DNA of 64,000 bases, taken from assembly GCF_018613805.1 (NCBI RefSeq), contig NZ_JAGGPL010000009.1, positions 104,142-168,141 of the forward strand. The letters are read 5' to 3'. The position numbers and the translations under genes are program-made. Under the pieces are notes generated by a model. It worked only from the letters and a program-made list of their open reading frames with translations. It made no database searches and was not told the DNA's origin. Below, piece after piece: positions 17,154-25,927 of this stretch (positions within the stretch are counted from its first letter, which is position 1; each line of letters opens with the position of its first letter). The DNA is from Arthrobacter sp. ISL-48. GTDB taxonomy: Bacteria; Actinomycetota; Actinomycetes; Actinomycetales; Micrococcaceae.

Positions 17154-18551
17154 GTGCGCGATTCCACCATTCCAGCCACCCGCCCCGCCGGCGGCATCCT
17201 GCAGCAGCCATACCTGTGGGTAACCATCGGCGCGTGCGCCCTGGTATTCCTTGCTGCCTTCGAATCGCTCGCCGTGACCACCATCATGCCGATCGTCAGC
17301 CGCGAGCTGAACGGGGCGAGCCTCTATGCGCTGGCGTTCGCCGGGCCGCTGGCCACCGGAGTTATCGGCATGGTGGCGGCCGGCAACTGGTCCGACCGCA
17401 GGGGACCCGCCGCGCCCTTGTATGCGTCCGTGGGTCTTTTTGTCCTTGGCCTGCTGATCGCGGGAACCGCAGTTTCCATGCCGTTGCTGGTGACCGGAAG
17501 GCTGGTTCAGGGACTGGGTGGCGGAGCGCTGACTGTGGCGCTCTACGTTGTTGTCGCCCGGATCTACCCGGGGGCGCTGCATCCCGGGATCTTCGCAGCC
17601 TTCTCGGCCGCCTGGGTCATCCCGTCCCTGGTGGGGCCGTTCGCTGCTGGGGTCGTAGCGCAGGTCCTCAGCTGGCAGTGGGTGTTTCTGGGCGTCGTGG
17701 GGCTGGTGGTTCCCGCGCTGGTGATGATTGTTCCGGTGCTCCGCGGGATGGCCCGTGAGCCCAGGGTAGAAACCGGGACGCCGACCCCGTGGGCACTGCG
17801 TCGCGTTTCCTGGGCAGCGCTCGCCGCTTTGGCCGTCCTGGGGCTGAACCTGTCCGCCGAGGTCAGGATCCCGGGCCTTCCGGCTGCCACTGGGGTCCTG
17901 GCTGTGGCTGCCGTCGTCGTCGCCCTCGTTGCCGTGCGGCCGCTGGTGCCATCAGGCACGCTCATTGCCAGGAGGGGTCTGCCCAGCGTCATCCTCACCC
18001 GCGGCCTCGCCTCGGCTGCGTTCTTCGGCGCCGAGGTTTACCTGCCCTACCTGCTCGTTGAGCAGTACTCCTTCCCGCCCACGCTCGCGGGCCTCACACT
18101 CACCGGAGGGGCTCTGGCTTGGGCCGGTGCCGCGGCCATCCAGGGCCGCCTCGGCAGCAGGCTTGCCCACAGTACTGCCGTGCGGATCGGTTCGGTGCTG
18201 GTGCTGGGAGCCATCGTCCTGGCCCTGGCCACCACGGCACTGCACTGGCCGCCCGCCGTCGCAATTTCGGGCTGGATCTTCGCCGGCGGCGGTATGGGAC
18301 TGCTCTATCCGCGGCTCAGCGTGATGACGCTGGCGCTCTCCACCAAGGATGACGAAGGCTTCAACAGCTCGGCCATGTCGATTTCCGATTCGCTCGGCGG
18401 GGCGCTGGCGCTTGCCACCACGGGCATCGTCTTCTCAGCCTTCACGACGACGGCGGGATCCTTCTCCGGTGTCTTCGCCCTGGCTGTCGTGGTTGCGGTA
18501 GCCGCGGTCGCCGTGGCGCCGAGGGTCCTGGCACCGAGCGCCGCCGACTGA
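17154..18551 (+). CDS. MFS drug exporter (DHA type)
   Basis: 465 residues with 13-14 hydrophobic segments. The helix-1 pattern AAFESLAVTTIMPIVSREL and the loop motif GNWSDRRGPA between helices 2 and 3 are typical of the DHA2/EmrB-like drug:H+ antiporters. RLVQGLGGGALTVALYVV is the motif B region with its arginine. It follows another MFS gene in the same direction and may be co-transcribed. It starts with GTG; the ribosome-binding site is weak. Confidence 0.82.
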   Translation: MRDSTIPATRPAGGILQQPYLWVTIGACALVFLAAFESLAVTTIMPIVSRELNGASLYALAFAGPLATGVIGMVAAGNWSDRRGPAAPLYASVGLFVLGLLIAGTAVSMPLLVTGRLVQGLGGGALTVALYVVVARIYPGALHPGIFAAFSAAWVIPSLVGPFAAGVVAQVLSWQWVFLGVVGLVVPALVMIVPVLRGMAREPRVETGTPTPWALRRVSWAALAALAVLGLNLSAEVRIPGLPAATGVLAVAAVVVALVAVRPLVPSGTLIARRGLPSVILTRGLASAAFFGAEVYLPYLLVEQYSFPPTLAGLTLTGGALAWAGAAAIQGRLGSRLAHSTAVRIGSVLVLGAIVLALATTALHWPPAVAISGWIFAGGGMGLLYPRLSVMTLALSTKDDEGFNSSAMSISDSLGGALALATTGIVFSAFTTTAGSFSGVFALAVVVAVAAVAVAPRVLAPSAAD

Positions 18552-18585
18552 AGCCGGACCGGCGACCCGGATGGGCGGCTCGGCG

Positions 18586-19326
18586 TCAGGCCAGCCGGGT
18601 CGCCCGAAGTACTGTGTCTGCAATGACCGCTTCCTGGCCGTCAGGACCCGTGGCCGGCCGGTCGCGTGTGGTGAGGACTTCCACCACCCATTCCGGCGAA
18701 TCCAATTTAAGTTCCTGCACCAGCTGCGAAGGGGTGTAGAACCTCTCAGGCGCCGTGTGCGATCCCCATGGCGGCAGCCGGTCCGGGTGGTGCCCCACGA
18801 TCAGCAGGGTGCCGCCCGGCTTGACCGCGGCGGCCGCCGCCAGGAGCGGGCCTCGCCAGGCCATGGACGGCAAATGCAGAAACTGCGAGGACACCAGATC
18901 GAAAGCCCCCTCCGGCATCCACTCCTCCAGGTCGCGCTGTTCCCAGCGGATCCGGCTGGGGATGGCGCCCTCACCCGCGTGCACGCTCTCCCGGTCAAGG
19001 GCTGTTTTCTCGTGCGTGGCAGCACGCTCCAATGCGACGGCGGACACGTCGACGGCGGTCACTGCCCAGCCCTGCTGCGCCAGCCAGATGGCGTCAGCGC
19101 CTTCGCCGCAGCCCAGGTCCAGGGCTTTGCCCGGGCGCAGCCCGGCCGCCTCGCGGACCAGCTGCGGATTGGGTTTACCGCTCCAGATTTGCGGCCTGCT
19201 CCGGTACATTTCGTCCCAGGTGGAGGCGGCGCTTGGCTGAGGTGTTCCGCCCAGGCCGTTGCCGGCGTCGTCCGTTGAATGGGGGTGGTCCGTTATATGG
19301 GGGTGGTCCTCACGGTGTTGCGTCAT
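18586..19326 (-). CDS. SAM-dependent class I methyltransferase
   Basis: 246 residues. After a His/Asp-rich N terminus comes a Rossmann methyltransferase: motif I ALDLGCGEGADAIWLA, motif II AVDVSAVALE, motif III DLVSSQFLHL, motif IV GGTLLIVGHHPD. The WDEMYRSRPQIWSGKPN segment places it with the TehB-like/Methyltransf_25 proteins. Substrate unknown. The gene ends about 30 bp from the end of the MFS gene on the other strand. Confidence 0.82.
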   Translation of the reverse strand: MTQHREDHPHITDHPHSTDDAGNGLGGTPQPSAASTWDEMYRSRPQIWSGKPNPQLVREAAGLRPGKALDLGCGEGADAIWLAQQGWAVTAVDVSAVALERAATHEKTALDRESVHAGEGAIPSRIRWEQRDLEEWMPEGAFDLVSSQFLHLPSMAWRGPLLAAAAAVKPGGTLLIVGHHPDRLPPWGSHTAPERFYTPSQLVQELKLDSPEWVVEVLTTRDRPATGPDGQEAVIADTVLRATRLA

Positions 19327-19455
19327 GCCTCAAGCGTGCTCCTGCAGGGCACCGATGGCAACGCTGGCAACGCTCCGCAGTCACCCCGCCAACCTCGTTG
19401 GAGGGCGGATAAGGGTAGTGCGGGGAGCAAGCAAAGGTGCGGGGCGCCGGGATGG

Positions 19456-19461
19456 TAGACT
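19456..19461 (+). promoter_or_regulatory. Candidate -10 box of the DEAD-box helicase gene
   Basis: TAGACT lies about 235 bp before the start codon and 25 bp before an early terminator-like hairpin. If used, it gives a leader of roughly 220 nt. No convincing -35 was found. Confidence 0.35.
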
Positions 19462-19471
19462 GGTGGAACTT

Positions 19472-19535
19472 GATGTGCAGTGATGCCCGCTTAGTCCCTC
19501 ATGGGGAGCGGGTTTTTTCATGTGAGAGGCACATC
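19472..19535 (+). terminator. Terminator-like hairpin in the helicase leader (possible attenuator)
   Basis: CCCGCTTAGTCCC, a short loop and GGGGAGCGGG are followed by six T at 19513-19518, the form of an intrinsic terminator, yet 174 bp before the start codon. GATGTGC (19472-19478) is perfectly complementary to GCACATC (19529-19535), so a longer closing stem around the hairpin is also possible. The rest of the 365-bp gap shows no gene. Confidence 0.5.
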
Positions 19536-19691
19536 CTGCGTCGATGAACGCGTTCCATTTGGTCCCGGCCGTCGCTCTGAATGAGCGGCAGCAGGCTGGT
19601 TGATCACCTGAATTTTCTTCGGCGAACCCCTGAGCCAACCGGCATCGGGGCCGATATCCGCACGGATACCGCCTGAAAGACCTTTGACTAC

Positions 19692-21617
19692 ATGACTACT
19701 TTTGCTGCCCTCGGCACGCCCAAAGAGCTCGCCGACACCCTCACCGCACAGGGAATCGTTGAACCGTTCCCCATCCAGGTCAAGACCCTGCCGGACACGC
19801 TGGCCGGACGCGACGTCCTGGGCCGCGGCCGCACCGGCTCCGGCAAGACCATCGCCTTCGCCATCCCGCTTGTGGCACGACTCGCTGAGCGGGAAGCCAA
19901 GCATTTCCGCAAGCCCGGCCGCCCGATGGGCCTGGTCCTTGCACCCACCCGTGAACTGGCCACCCAGATCAACGCCACCATCGAGCCGATGGCAAAGGCG
20001 CTGGGCCTGAACACCACCGTGATCTACGGTGGCATCTCCCAGGCCCGCCAGGAAAAGGCCCTGCGCGCCGGCGTGGACATCGTCATCGCCTGCCCGGGCC
20101 GCCTGGAGGACCTCATCCGCCAGCGCATCCTGACCCTCGAGGCCGTGGAGATCACCGTCCTGGACGAGGCCGACCACATGGCTGACCTTGGCTTCCTGCC
20201 TGTGGTCAAGAAGCTCATGGACATGACCCCCAGCCAGGGCCAGCGCCTGCTCTTCTCCGCCACCCTGGACAACGGCGTGGACAAGATCGTCCAGCGTTAC
20301 CTCTCCAACCCGCTGACCCACTCGGTGGATGACCCGCAGGCTGCGGTGACCACCATGGAGCACCATGTGCTGGTGGTCAACGACCAGACCGTCAAGAAGC
20401 AGCTGATTGTTGAGCTCGCTTCCGGCGCCGGCCGCCGCGTCCTCTTCATGCGGACCAAGCACCACGCCCGCAAGCTGGCAAAGACCTTGACCGACGCCGG
20501 GATCCCGGCCGTTGACCTGCACGGCAACCTCTCGCAGAATGCCCGTGACCGCAACCTTGCCGAGTTCTCCTCCGGGGACGTCCGCGTCCTGGTGGCAACC
20601 GACGTCGCCGCCCGCGGCGTCCACGTGGACGACGTCGAACTGGTGATCCACGTCGACCCGCCCACAGAGCACAAGGCGTACCTGCACCGCTCCGGCCGTA
20701 CGGCCCGCGCGGGTTCGGACGGCACCGTGGTCACGCTGACCCTTCCCGAGCAGCAGTCTGACGTCAAGAAGCTGATGAAGGCCGCCGGCGTCGAGGTCAA
20801 CTTCGAACGCGTCACCGCTAATTCACCGCTGGTTGCCCAACTGGTGGGCGAAATGGCCGACAAGATTGATCCGCGCACCCGCGCCGCACTGCTCGCCGCC
20901 AAGGCCAACCAGGGTGGTGGCACCTCCACCGGTGCCAACGCTGAGCGCAAACGCGCCCGCCGCCAGGCCGCACCCACCGCGGGTGGCCGGGGCGGACGTG
21001 GCGGACGCGGCCGGGTCGCATCGGAAGCTCCCCGCACCGACCTGCCCCGCTCAGAGCGCCGCGCCGTGGCCTATGAGGGCCAGGCCGCTGCGCGCAACGC
21101 AGCGGACCGCGTCATCGAGCAGAACGAGGACCGCGCCCAGGCGGCGGCGGCTGCACGCCGCGGCACCCGCGGCCGCACCAGCGCTTACTCCACGCACCGC
21201 AACGACGTCCCCGCGGCAGGTGGCCGCTCATCGGCCGGCCGCGGCTCGGACGGCCGCGCTGCTGAAGGGCGTAGTGACTCCCGCATCACCCGTAGCGACG
21301 CTCCCCGCGGTGGCACTGGCCGCCCGGCTTCAACCGGTGGCCAGCGCAATGGCCGCCCCGCAACCGGTCAGCGTGCTGCCGGAACCGGAGCCCGCACCGC
21401 TGCAGCTGGCGCCCGGACCGGCGGGTCAGGCCAGCGTGCCGGTGCTTCCAGCAGTGCCGGCGGTAACAAGGCTGTCTGGTCCTCCAACACAGGTGGAACC
21501 TCCGGGGGATCTTACGCAGGCAACGGCGGCTCAGGCCGATCGGGTGAAGGCCGTCCGGCCCGCAGCGGTCCGCGCCGTGCGTCAGCGCCGGCGTCGAACG
21601 AACGCCGGGGCCGCTAA
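19692..21617 (+). CDS. DEAD-box RNA helicase with Arg/Gly-rich tail
   Basis: ATP-dependent RNA unwinding enzyme of 641 residues. Motifs in order: Q region FPIQVKTLP, Walker A GRTGSGKT, PTRELA, DEAD, SAT, and HRSGRTARAG. The core ends near residue 390; the last 250 residues form a low-complexity Arg/Gly/Ala/Ser tail with GGRGGRGGRGR, probably for RNA binding. Proteins of this type act in ribosome assembly, mRNA decay and cold adaptation. The long structured leader suggests post-initiation control. Confidence 0.92.
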   Translation: MTTFAALGTPKELADTLTAQGIVEPFPIQVKTLPDTLAGRDVLGRGRTGSGKTIAFAIPLVARLAEREAKHFRKPGRPMGLVLAPTRELATQINATIEPMAKALGLNTTVIYGGISQARQEKALRAGVDIVIACPGRLEDLIRQRILTLEAVEITVLDEADHMADLGFLPVVKKLMDMTPSQGQRLLFSATLDNGVDKIVQRYLSNPLTHSVDDPQAAVTTMEHHVLVVNDQTVKKQLIVELASGAGRRVLFMRTKHHARKLAKTLTDAGIPAVDLHGNLSQNARDRNLAEFSSGDVRVLVATDVAARGVHVDDVELVIHVDPPTEHKAYLHRSGRTARAGSDGTVVTLTLPEQQSDVKKLMKAAGVEVNFERVTANSPLVAQLVGEMADKIDPRTRAALLAAKANQGGGTSTGANAERKRARRQAAPTAGGRGGRGGRGRVASEAPRTDLPRSERRAVAYEGQAAARNAADRVIEQNEDRAQAAAAARRGTRGRTSAYSTHRNDVPAAGGRSSAGRGSDGRAAEGRSDSRITRSDAPRGGTGRPASTGGQRNGRPATGQRAAGTGARTAAAGARTGGSGQRAGASSSAGGNKAVWSSNTGGTSGGSYAGNGGSGRSGEGRPARSGPRRASAPASNERRGR

Positions 21618-21633
21618 GGTCCCTAACTACCGT

Positions 21634-21743
21634 CGAGTGCTCCGTACCGGCACCCTCGCCTCGCAACCTCGGCCAGGGAACCCTGCCAGCGTGGGCCCAA
21701 CGTGCCCTTTGGAAGGTTCATAAGGGCGGTTACGGAGCACTCG
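21634..21743. repeat. Intergenic hairpin repeat B, copy 1
   Basis: CGAGTGCTCCGTA (21634-21646) and TACGGAGCACTCG (21731-21743) are perfect 13-bp inverted arms. The right part AAGGTTCATAAGGGCGGTTA is shared with the copy at 40.6 kb. It lies exactly between two convergent genes (helicase and MBL hydrolase), so it may stop transcription from both sides or be a REP-like element. Confidence 0.75.
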
Positions 21744-21757
21744 TTGGGGTTTATGGC

Positions 21758-22408
21758 TCACCAGCCGCGGGCGCGCCACTCCTCGAGATGCGGCCGTTCC
21801 GCGCCCAGCGTGGTGGGCTTGCCGTGGCCCGGATGCACCACGGCGTTGTCCGGGTAGACACCGAACAGCCGCTCGCCCACGTCGGTGATGAGCTGGTTGA
21901 ACCTGTCAGGATCCTTCTGGGTGTTGCCAACACCTCCTGGAAAGAGCGAGTCTCCGGAGAAAATGTGGGCCGGCCCGTCCGGATCCCGGTAGACCAGCGC
22001 CACCGATCCAGGAGTATGCCCGCGCAGATGCACTGCTGCCACGTCGAAGCCGTCGAAGTTGCCGACGTCCCCGTGGTCCAGCAGCACATCCACCTTCACC
22101 GGGAGCTCAGGCGCGTCATCCGTCCCGGCCGCCGTCGGCGCGCCGGTGGCTTCCACCAAGGCAGGCAGCGCCCTGACGTGGTCCCAGTGCTGGTGCGTTG
22201 TGGCGATCAGCTCCAGCCTGGGCGTGGCCGCGGTGTCGGCGGCGGCGTCCGCGAGCAGTCCCTGAATGGCCGGAAGGTCATCCGCAGCGTCAATCAGCAG
22301 CTGGGCGCCCGATTCCTTGGCGGTCAGCAGATACACGTTGTTGTCCATCTCGCTGACGGAAACCCGGCGGATGGTGATGTCCCGTAAGTCGTGAATGAGC
22401 GTATCCAT
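21758..22408 (-). CDS. MBL-fold metallo-hydrolase
   Basis: 216 residues with the metallo-beta-lactamase fold: metal ligands in THQHWDH, a histidine in LRGHTPGS, an aspartate in FSGDSLF, and a late histidine in VHPGHGKPT. The pattern and length resemble glyoxalase II-like or general thioesterase hydrolases. Substrate unknown. It ends close to the aldo/keto reductase gene upstream on the same strand (9-bp gap), so they may be co-transcribed. Confidence 0.82.
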   Translation of the reverse strand: MDTLIHDLRDITIRRVSVSEMDNNVYLLTAKESGAQLLIDAADDLPAIQGLLADAAADTAATPRLELIATTHQHWDHVRALPALVEATGAPTAAGTDDAPELPVKVDVLLDHGDVGNFDGFDVAAVHLRGHTPGSVALVYRDPDGPAHIFSGDSLFPGGVGNTQKDPDRFNQLITDVGERLFGVYPDNAVVHPGHGKPTTLGAERPHLEEWRARGW

Positions 22409-22417
22409 TCGGGTGCC

Positions 22418-23413
22418 TTATTCGCGGCCTTCGGACACCCAGTTGGGGTCCGCGGAGCGGGAGCCGACGACGGCGTCCGCGGCCTGGTCCAGCGCATCCA
22501 GTTGCGCCGGGCCCAGGTGCAGTGCCAGGGCTCCCAGGTTCTCATCGATCCGGTGCGTCTTGCGCGTGCCGGGGATGGGGACGACGGAAAGTCCCAGCCG
22601 CTTGCCCTGGGCGAGCAGCCAGGCGAGCGCTACCTGGGCTGGTGTTGCAGCCAGCTCGGCGGCAACCGCCTGCACGGCGGCCACCACTCCCTGGTTGGCG
22701 TCAAAGGCGTCTTCGGCGAAACGGGGGATCCGGCGTCGGAAGTCATTTTCTCCGAGGCTGGAAGCGTCAACGGTACCGGTGAGGAATCCCCGGCCCAGCG
22801 GCGAGTACGGCACAAAACCCACGCCTAGTTCGGCCGCTGCGGGAACGACGTTGCGTTCCACATCGCGGCTCCAGATGGACCATTCGCTCTGGACTGCGGC
22901 GATCGGGTGCACGGCGTGGGCTTCGGCCAGTTCCTGTGCCGTGACCTCGGACAGGCCAAGGTGCTTGACCTTGCCTTGCTGCACCAGCTCCGCCATGGCC
23001 TCCACGGTTTCCACAATCGGAACGCGGAGGTCACGGCGGTGCATGTAGTAGAGGTCGATAACGTCCGCGTCCAGGCGTTTAAGGCTGGCATCAACGGCCT
23101 GCCGGACGTAGGCGGCATCGCCCCGGACGTCACTGTACCCGCCTGCCGGGTTGCCTACCAGGGCGAATTTGGTGGCCAGCTGCACCTCTTCCCGGCGCTC
23201 CTTGAGCAGCCGCGAAATGAGTTCCTCATTGCTGCCCGCGCCGTAGACGTCGGCGGTGTCGATGAAAGTAACGCCGGCGTCGACGGCATGGTTCAGGGTT
23301 TTCAGTGCCTCGGCAGGGTCTACTTCTCCGTAGACGGGGGTGAGGGCCATGCCGCCGAAGCCGAGAGGGCCGACCGTGAGGCCATCGCCGAGGTGGACTG
23401 TGGATTCTGCCAT
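22418..23413 (-). CDS. Aldo/keto reductase
   Basis: 331 residues, NADPH-dependent carbonyl reductase fold. Visible are the N-terminal LGFGGMALTPVYG, the catalytic Asp/Tyr pair in FIDTADVYGAGSNEELI, Lys in QLATKFAL, and His in YYMHRRD. The C-terminal cofactor segment is VVPIPGTRKTHRIDENL. I used the second of two adjacent ATG codons because GGAG lies 6 nt before it. The frame is open to 23515 but without a site there. Physiological substrate unknown. Confidence 0.85.
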   Translation of the reverse strand: MAESTVHLGDGLTVGPLGFGGMALTPVYGEVDPAEALKTLNHAVDAGVTFIDTADVYGAGSNEELISRLLKERREEVQLATKFALVGNPAGGYSDVRGDAAYVRQAVDASLKRLDADVIDLYYMHRRDLRVPIVETVEAMAELVQQGKVKHLGLSEVTAQELAEAHAVHPIAAVQSEWSIWSRDVERNVVPAAAELGVGFVPYSPLGRGFLTGTVDASSLGENDFRRRIPRFAEDAFDANQGVVAAVQAVAAELAATPAQVALAWLLAQGKRLGLSVVPIPGTRKTHRIDENLGALALHLGPAQLDALDQAADAVVGSRSADPNWVSEGRE

Positions 23414-23541
23414 CATGCGCTCCGTTCGCTCTGAATTCGTATCCCAGCCAAGAACTCCGGGTTCCGTGGATCTATTCCGTTGCTGTATTGCCTGCTTCTG
23501 CCGCGCTGGTCCCATCTGCTACAGGGCGCCGCGGGCAGGGA

Positions 23542-24072
23542 CTACAGGGCGCCGCCGGCAGCCTCCGGCGCGGAGGAGTCGCGGCCGCCGTCGCCGATGG
23601 TTTCCCGGGCGATGAAGTTCTCAATATCGAAGAGGTTGTCCGCGCGTTCGGCGATATTCAGCAGGGTGGTCATGGAGGCCACTTCCTCCACCTGCTCCTT
23701 GAGGAACCAGAGCATGAACTGCTCGCCCAGGGCATCGTCCCCGGCGCGGGCCGCGCGGAAGAGGGACTCGATGCTACGGGTGACTTCCTGCTCCTGCTGC
23801 AGGGCCAGAGCGAGGGGCTCGGTGACGGAGGAGAAGTCGTTTCGGACGGTGGGGACGCCGGGGATGGAGACGGGGATGTCGCGGTCCAGCATGTACTGCA
23901 CCATCATCATGGCGTGGTTCCGTTCCTCCACGGACTGGCGGTAGAAGTAGCGGGCCAGCTGCGGCAGGTCCTGGTTGGCGAACCAGGTGGCCACGGCAAT
24001 GTACTGCTGGGAGGCCGCGAATTCGTTGCCGATCTGGGTGGACAGGAGCTCATTGAAAGATGTGGTGGTCAT
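23542..24072 (-). CDS. Non-haem ferritin
   Basis: Iron-storage ferritin of 176 residues. Ferroxidase ligands expected for bacterial Ftn are present: Glu17, Glu50, His53, Glu94, with a glutamine in the second site region (LKEQVEEVA). The C-terminal 20 residues extend beyond the usual Ftn end. The ATG is preceded at 6 nt by TAGACT and has no Shine-Dalgarno, so the mRNA is probably leaderless. No iron-box was recognised near it. Confidence 0.88.
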   Translation of the reverse strand: MTTTSFNELLSTQIGNEFAASQQYIAVATWFANQDLPQLARYFYRQSVEERNHAMMMVQYMLDRDIPVSIPGVPTVRNDFSSVTEPLALALQQEQEVTRSIESLFRAARAGDDALGEQFMLWFLKEQVEEVASMTTLLNIAERADNLFDIENFIARETIGDGGRDSSAPEAAGGAL

Positions 24073-24084
24073 AGCCCGAGTCTA
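24070..24084 (-). promoter_or_regulatory. Predicted leaderless promoter of the ferritin gene
   Basis: Minus strand TAGACT, 6 nt, then ATG. Identical -10 word and spacing to the ABC-2 operon and the DUF4031 gene. No well-spaced -35. Confidence 0.5.
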
Positions 24085-24708
24085 GGCGTCCGCCTCCGTG
24101 ACGGGGTCAATCGAGACGACGGCCAGGAAGCCGCGGCCGAGGATTTCGGGGGAGCGGGTGTCGGAACCGACGACGGCGTCGTAGCGGCCGAGCGCGAGGG
24201 ATTCCGTGTCCGGGGCCGCAGCGGAACCCTCGTCCACAGTGCCCTGTACCGGGCCGGGGCTGACAGAAGCCTGGCCCTGCAGCAGCACGCCCAATTGGCC
24301 CTCGAACACGGGGTGGGCGCGCTTCTTCGAGAGCTCGATGATGGAGGTGTAGCCCTTGAACGAGCCGGCCCGTGTGATGACATTGAGGTCCCGGATGTCG
24401 CCCGTGGGAAGGGCGCCGTGGGTCCTGGCTTCGCCCGGAAACCTAAATGGCCGGTACTTTTCCAAGGGGTGCTCCGCGCCGTCAACGGTGAGCAGGAGCA
24501 GCTCGCCGTCGATCACTGTCAGGACGCGTTCCATGCCCGGGAACGCTGAAAAGTCCCCAGCCTTGGTGATGTCTGCGATGCTGACGCGCCAGTCCCATGC
24601 GCCGTCCTGGGCGGAGGCTGCCTTGGGATGGCTGGCGAGCTCGCGGGTCACCCCGCCGCCGTTCCGCCACGGTTGGGGCCTGAGTTCTGCAAAGCGGATG
24701 ATCTCCAT
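24082..24708 (-). CDS. HutD family protein
   Basis: 208 residues with a cupin-like HutD fold: the N-terminal MEIIRFAELRPQPWRNGGG and the block WDWRVSIADI, GDFSAFPGMER and LTVIDG are family hallmarks. HutD often sits with histidine-utilisation genes and may limit urocanate/formylglutamate build-up, but no hut genes are in this window. TAGGCT lies 6 nt before the ATG (leaderless candidate). It ends 9 bp before the ferritin start. Confidence 0.85.
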   Translation of the reverse strand: MEIIRFAELRPQPWRNGGGVTRELASHPKAASAQDGAWDWRVSIADITKAGDFSAFPGMERVLTVIDGELLLLTVDGAEHPLEKYRPFRFPGEARTHGALPTGDIRDLNVITRAGSFKGYTSIIELSKKRAHPVFEGQLGVLLQGQASVSPGPVQGTVDEGSAAAPDTESLALGRYDAVVGSDTRSPEILGRGFLAVVSIDPVTEADA

Positions 24709-24720
24709 CCGCCCAGCCTA
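24706..24720 (-). promoter_or_regulatory. Predicted leaderless promoter of the HutD gene
   Basis: Minus strand TAGGCT, 6 nt, ATG. No Shine-Dalgarno between box and start. Confidence 0.45.
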
Positions 24721-24754
24721 GTTGCTGGCGGCAGCAGGCCCGTGAGAACAGACG

Positions 24755-25120
24755 TCAGTCAAGCGGCGAGACCCGGATGAGGTTTCCGTCGGGGTCGGCA
24801 ATGACGAACGTGCGGCCGAACACGTCGTCATGTGGCTGCTCCACCACAGTGACGCCCTTGGCGGACCACTCCTCGAAGCGGCTGTCCACGGCTGCCTGGG
24901 CGCCCGGCACCATGAGGCCCACCTCGCAGGTGCGCGGCAGTTCCGGCGTCACCTGTTCGGCACGCCCGCTCCAGAGCGCGAAAAGGACTCCGGCGGCGAG
25001 CTCGAAGGGAACATAGCGGGGAGTGATCATCTTCGGCTGCATATCAAACAGGTCGCTGTAAAAGGCAGTGGACCGCTCGACGTCGGTCACGTAAATCAGG
25101 AACAAGTTGGGTCTCGTCAT
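24755..25120 (-). CDS. VOC (glyoxalase/bleomycin-resistance fold) protein
   Basis: 121 residues, a single vicinal-oxygen-chelate domain: MTRPNLFLIYVTDVERSTAF at the start and the end motif FVIADPDGNLIRVSPLD. A PhnB/glyoxalase-like enzyme or a small-molecule binding protein is possible. Purine-rich GAAGGGAAAA precedes the ATG. Stands alone between the HutD gene and trpF. Confidence 0.78.
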   Translation of the reverse strand: MTRPNLFLIYVTDVERSTAFYSDLFDMQPKMITPRYVPFELAAGVLFALWSGRAEQVTPELPRTCEVGLMVPGAQAAVDSRFEEWSAKGVTVVEQPHDDVFGRTFVIADPDGNLIRVSPLD

Positions 25121-25247
25121 GGTCGAATTTTCCCTTCAACTGGTCTTGGCACCACCACCATGGCACAAGTATCTGACATCATGGTTGGCGGTTCCCTGCT
25201 AACCTCCTCCCGGGGGACATCGCGAAGACTGCCCTAAGGAGCCGGGA

Positions 25248-25847
25248 ATGTTCGTCAAAGTGTGCGGGCTGAGTACGCCCGAATCCGTCCGTGAGGCCGT
25301 AGATGCCGGGGCGGACGCCGTCGGCTTTGTCCTGACTGCCAGCCCGCGCGTTGTGTCGCCGTCACAGGTTTCCAAGCTCCTGGCGGATGTGCCGGAGAGT
25401 GTTGCTGCCGTCGGGGTCTTCCGCCACGAACCGGCCGCCGACGCCGTCGCCATCGCCCGGGCCGCCGGCCTGGAGTGGGTGCAGCTGCACGGGAAGCGCA
25501 CCCCGGCGGACGTCAAGACAGTGCACGACGCCGGCATGAAGCTCATCAGGGCCGTCACCATGGGTGCCGCGCCGGAAGAGCTCGGCGACTGGGGCGAGGA
25601 GCTCCTCCTGATTGACGCCGCCGTCCCCGGGTCCGGCGAAGCGTGGGACTACGGCTCTGTTTCCACGGCGTCAGCCGTTCACGGCCGCAGCTGGCTGCTG
25701 GCGGGCGGCCTTGACCCTGCCAATGTTGCCCAGGCGTCTGCAACGGCAGGTGCGTGGGGCGTGGATGTTTCCTCCGGCGTCGAGGTTTCCAGGGGAGTGA
25801 AGGACCTGGCCAAGATCCGCGCTTTCGTGAAGGCGGCCAAGGGCTAG
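25248..25847 (+). CDS. trpF: Phosphoribosylanthranilate isomerase
   Basis: Converts N-(5-phosphoribosyl)anthranilate to CdRP in tryptophan synthesis. The 199-residue (beta/alpha)8 protein has the catalytic Cys in KVCGLSTPE, the phosphate-binding LAGGLDPANV and GVDVSSGVE loops, VQLHG, and the general-acid Asp region LLIDAAVPGSG. AAGGAG lies well placed before the ATG. It is not next to other trp genes here, which is notable because many actinobacteria lack trpF and use the bifunctional PriA/HisA. Confidence 0.92.
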   Translation: MFVKVCGLSTPESVREAVDAGADAVGFVLTASPRVVSPSQVSKLLADVPESVAAVGVFRHEPAADAVAIARAAGLEWVQLHGKRTPADVKTVHDAGMKLIRAVTMGAAPEELGDWGEELLLIDAAVPGSGEAWDYGSVSTASAVHGRSWLLAGGLDPANVAQASATAGAWGVDVSSGVEVSRGVKDLAKIRAFVKAAKG

Positions 25848-25927
25848 GCACGCCGGCTGGCCGGTTCAGGGGAGAATCAGGGTGGACCCCGAGGTTTTTG
25901 TCGGACCCCGCAGGGCACAATGGACAG

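Noticed and set aside
23519-23554. Direct repeat CTACAGGGCGCCG at 23519 and 23542
   Set aside because: Short, next to the ferritin stop codon, and without a third copy; may be chance in GC-rich DNA.
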